DNA of 41,830 nt from an uncultured Eubacterium sp. (GTDB lineage Bacteria > Bacillota > Clostridia > Lachnospirales > Lachnospiraceae). The DNA is taken from assembly GCA_910585745.1 (NCBI GenBank), contig CAJUFM010000021.1:1-41830 (forward strand). The letters run 5' to 3'. Positions 41,816-41,830 of the stretch are shown here, in pieces. The position numbers and the translations under genes were made by a program. Each line of letters starts with the position of its first letter. Position 1 is the first letter of the stretch. The notes under the pieces are model-generated. The model searched no databases. It was given only the letters and a program-made list of their open reading frames with translations, and had not been told where the DNA came from.

Positions 41816-41830
41816 CCGTGCAAAAAAATG

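Overview
The window reads as chromosomal DNA of a Clostridia-class Firmicute, most likely a Lachnospiraceae member. The basis is strong AGGAGG-type ribosome sites, a PASTA-domain kinase, a lysine riboswitch, an AgrC/LytTR-type two-component system, a lipoprotein lipobox and the housekeeping gene order. No 16S gene or other taxonomic marker is present, so the family assignment is inference.

Region 1 (1-8381, minus strand) is visibly AT-rich and holds nine tightly packed genes, probably one operon read right to left and continuing past the left edge. In transcription order: GT2 glycosyltransferase, PHP phosphoesterase, radical SAM protein, a second glycosyltransferase of glucosyl-3-phosphoglycerate/mannosylglycerate synthase type, a coenzyme F420-0:glutamate ligase (CofE)-like enzyme, an archaeal-type S-adenosylmethionine synthetase, an HPr-kinase-like P-loop kinase, shikimate dehydrogenase and a short metallo-beta-lactamase-fold protein. 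I know of no characterised pathway with this combination. It is the best candidate here for an undescribed biosynthetic system, perhaps making a phosphorylated, glutamylated and glycosylated small molecule.

Region 2 (8382-11400) is a mobile-element scar: a gene-poor stretch of about 0.5 kb, a decayed small XRE-type HTH gene with an intact promoter, a 30-nt-period direct repeat, a broken large serine recombinase (frameshift plus deletion) and a divergent intact XRE regulator.

Region 3 (11.4-15.7 kb, minus) is a sensory operon: LytTR response regulator, AgrC-like histidine kinase, then a Cache-domain chemoreceptor.

Region 4 (15.7-29.7 kb, minus) is a long housekeeping operon, apparently headed by one promoter and a lysine riboswitch: dapA-dapB-murF-priA-def-fmt-rsmB-rlmN-stp-prkC-rsgA-rpe, ending at a strong terminator. 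It links lysine/diaminopimelate supply, peptidoglycan precursor synthesis, replication restart, formyl-Met processing, rRNA modification and the PASTA kinase/phosphatase pair.

Region 5 (29.7-38.7 kb) is mixed: a corrinoid adenosyltransferase and an SSB-like protein (minus); typA and a DUF2156 protein (plus); an Rpn nuclease-flippase-LicD operon (minus); a YoaK/DUF1275 membrane protein and a ten-cysteine protein (minus).

Region 6 (38.7-41.8 kb, plus) is a two-gene unit, a solute-binding lipoprotein followed by a chemoreceptor, with a clear promoter and terminator and no permease genes. No tRNA, rRNA, CRISPR array or intact insertion sequence was recognised.
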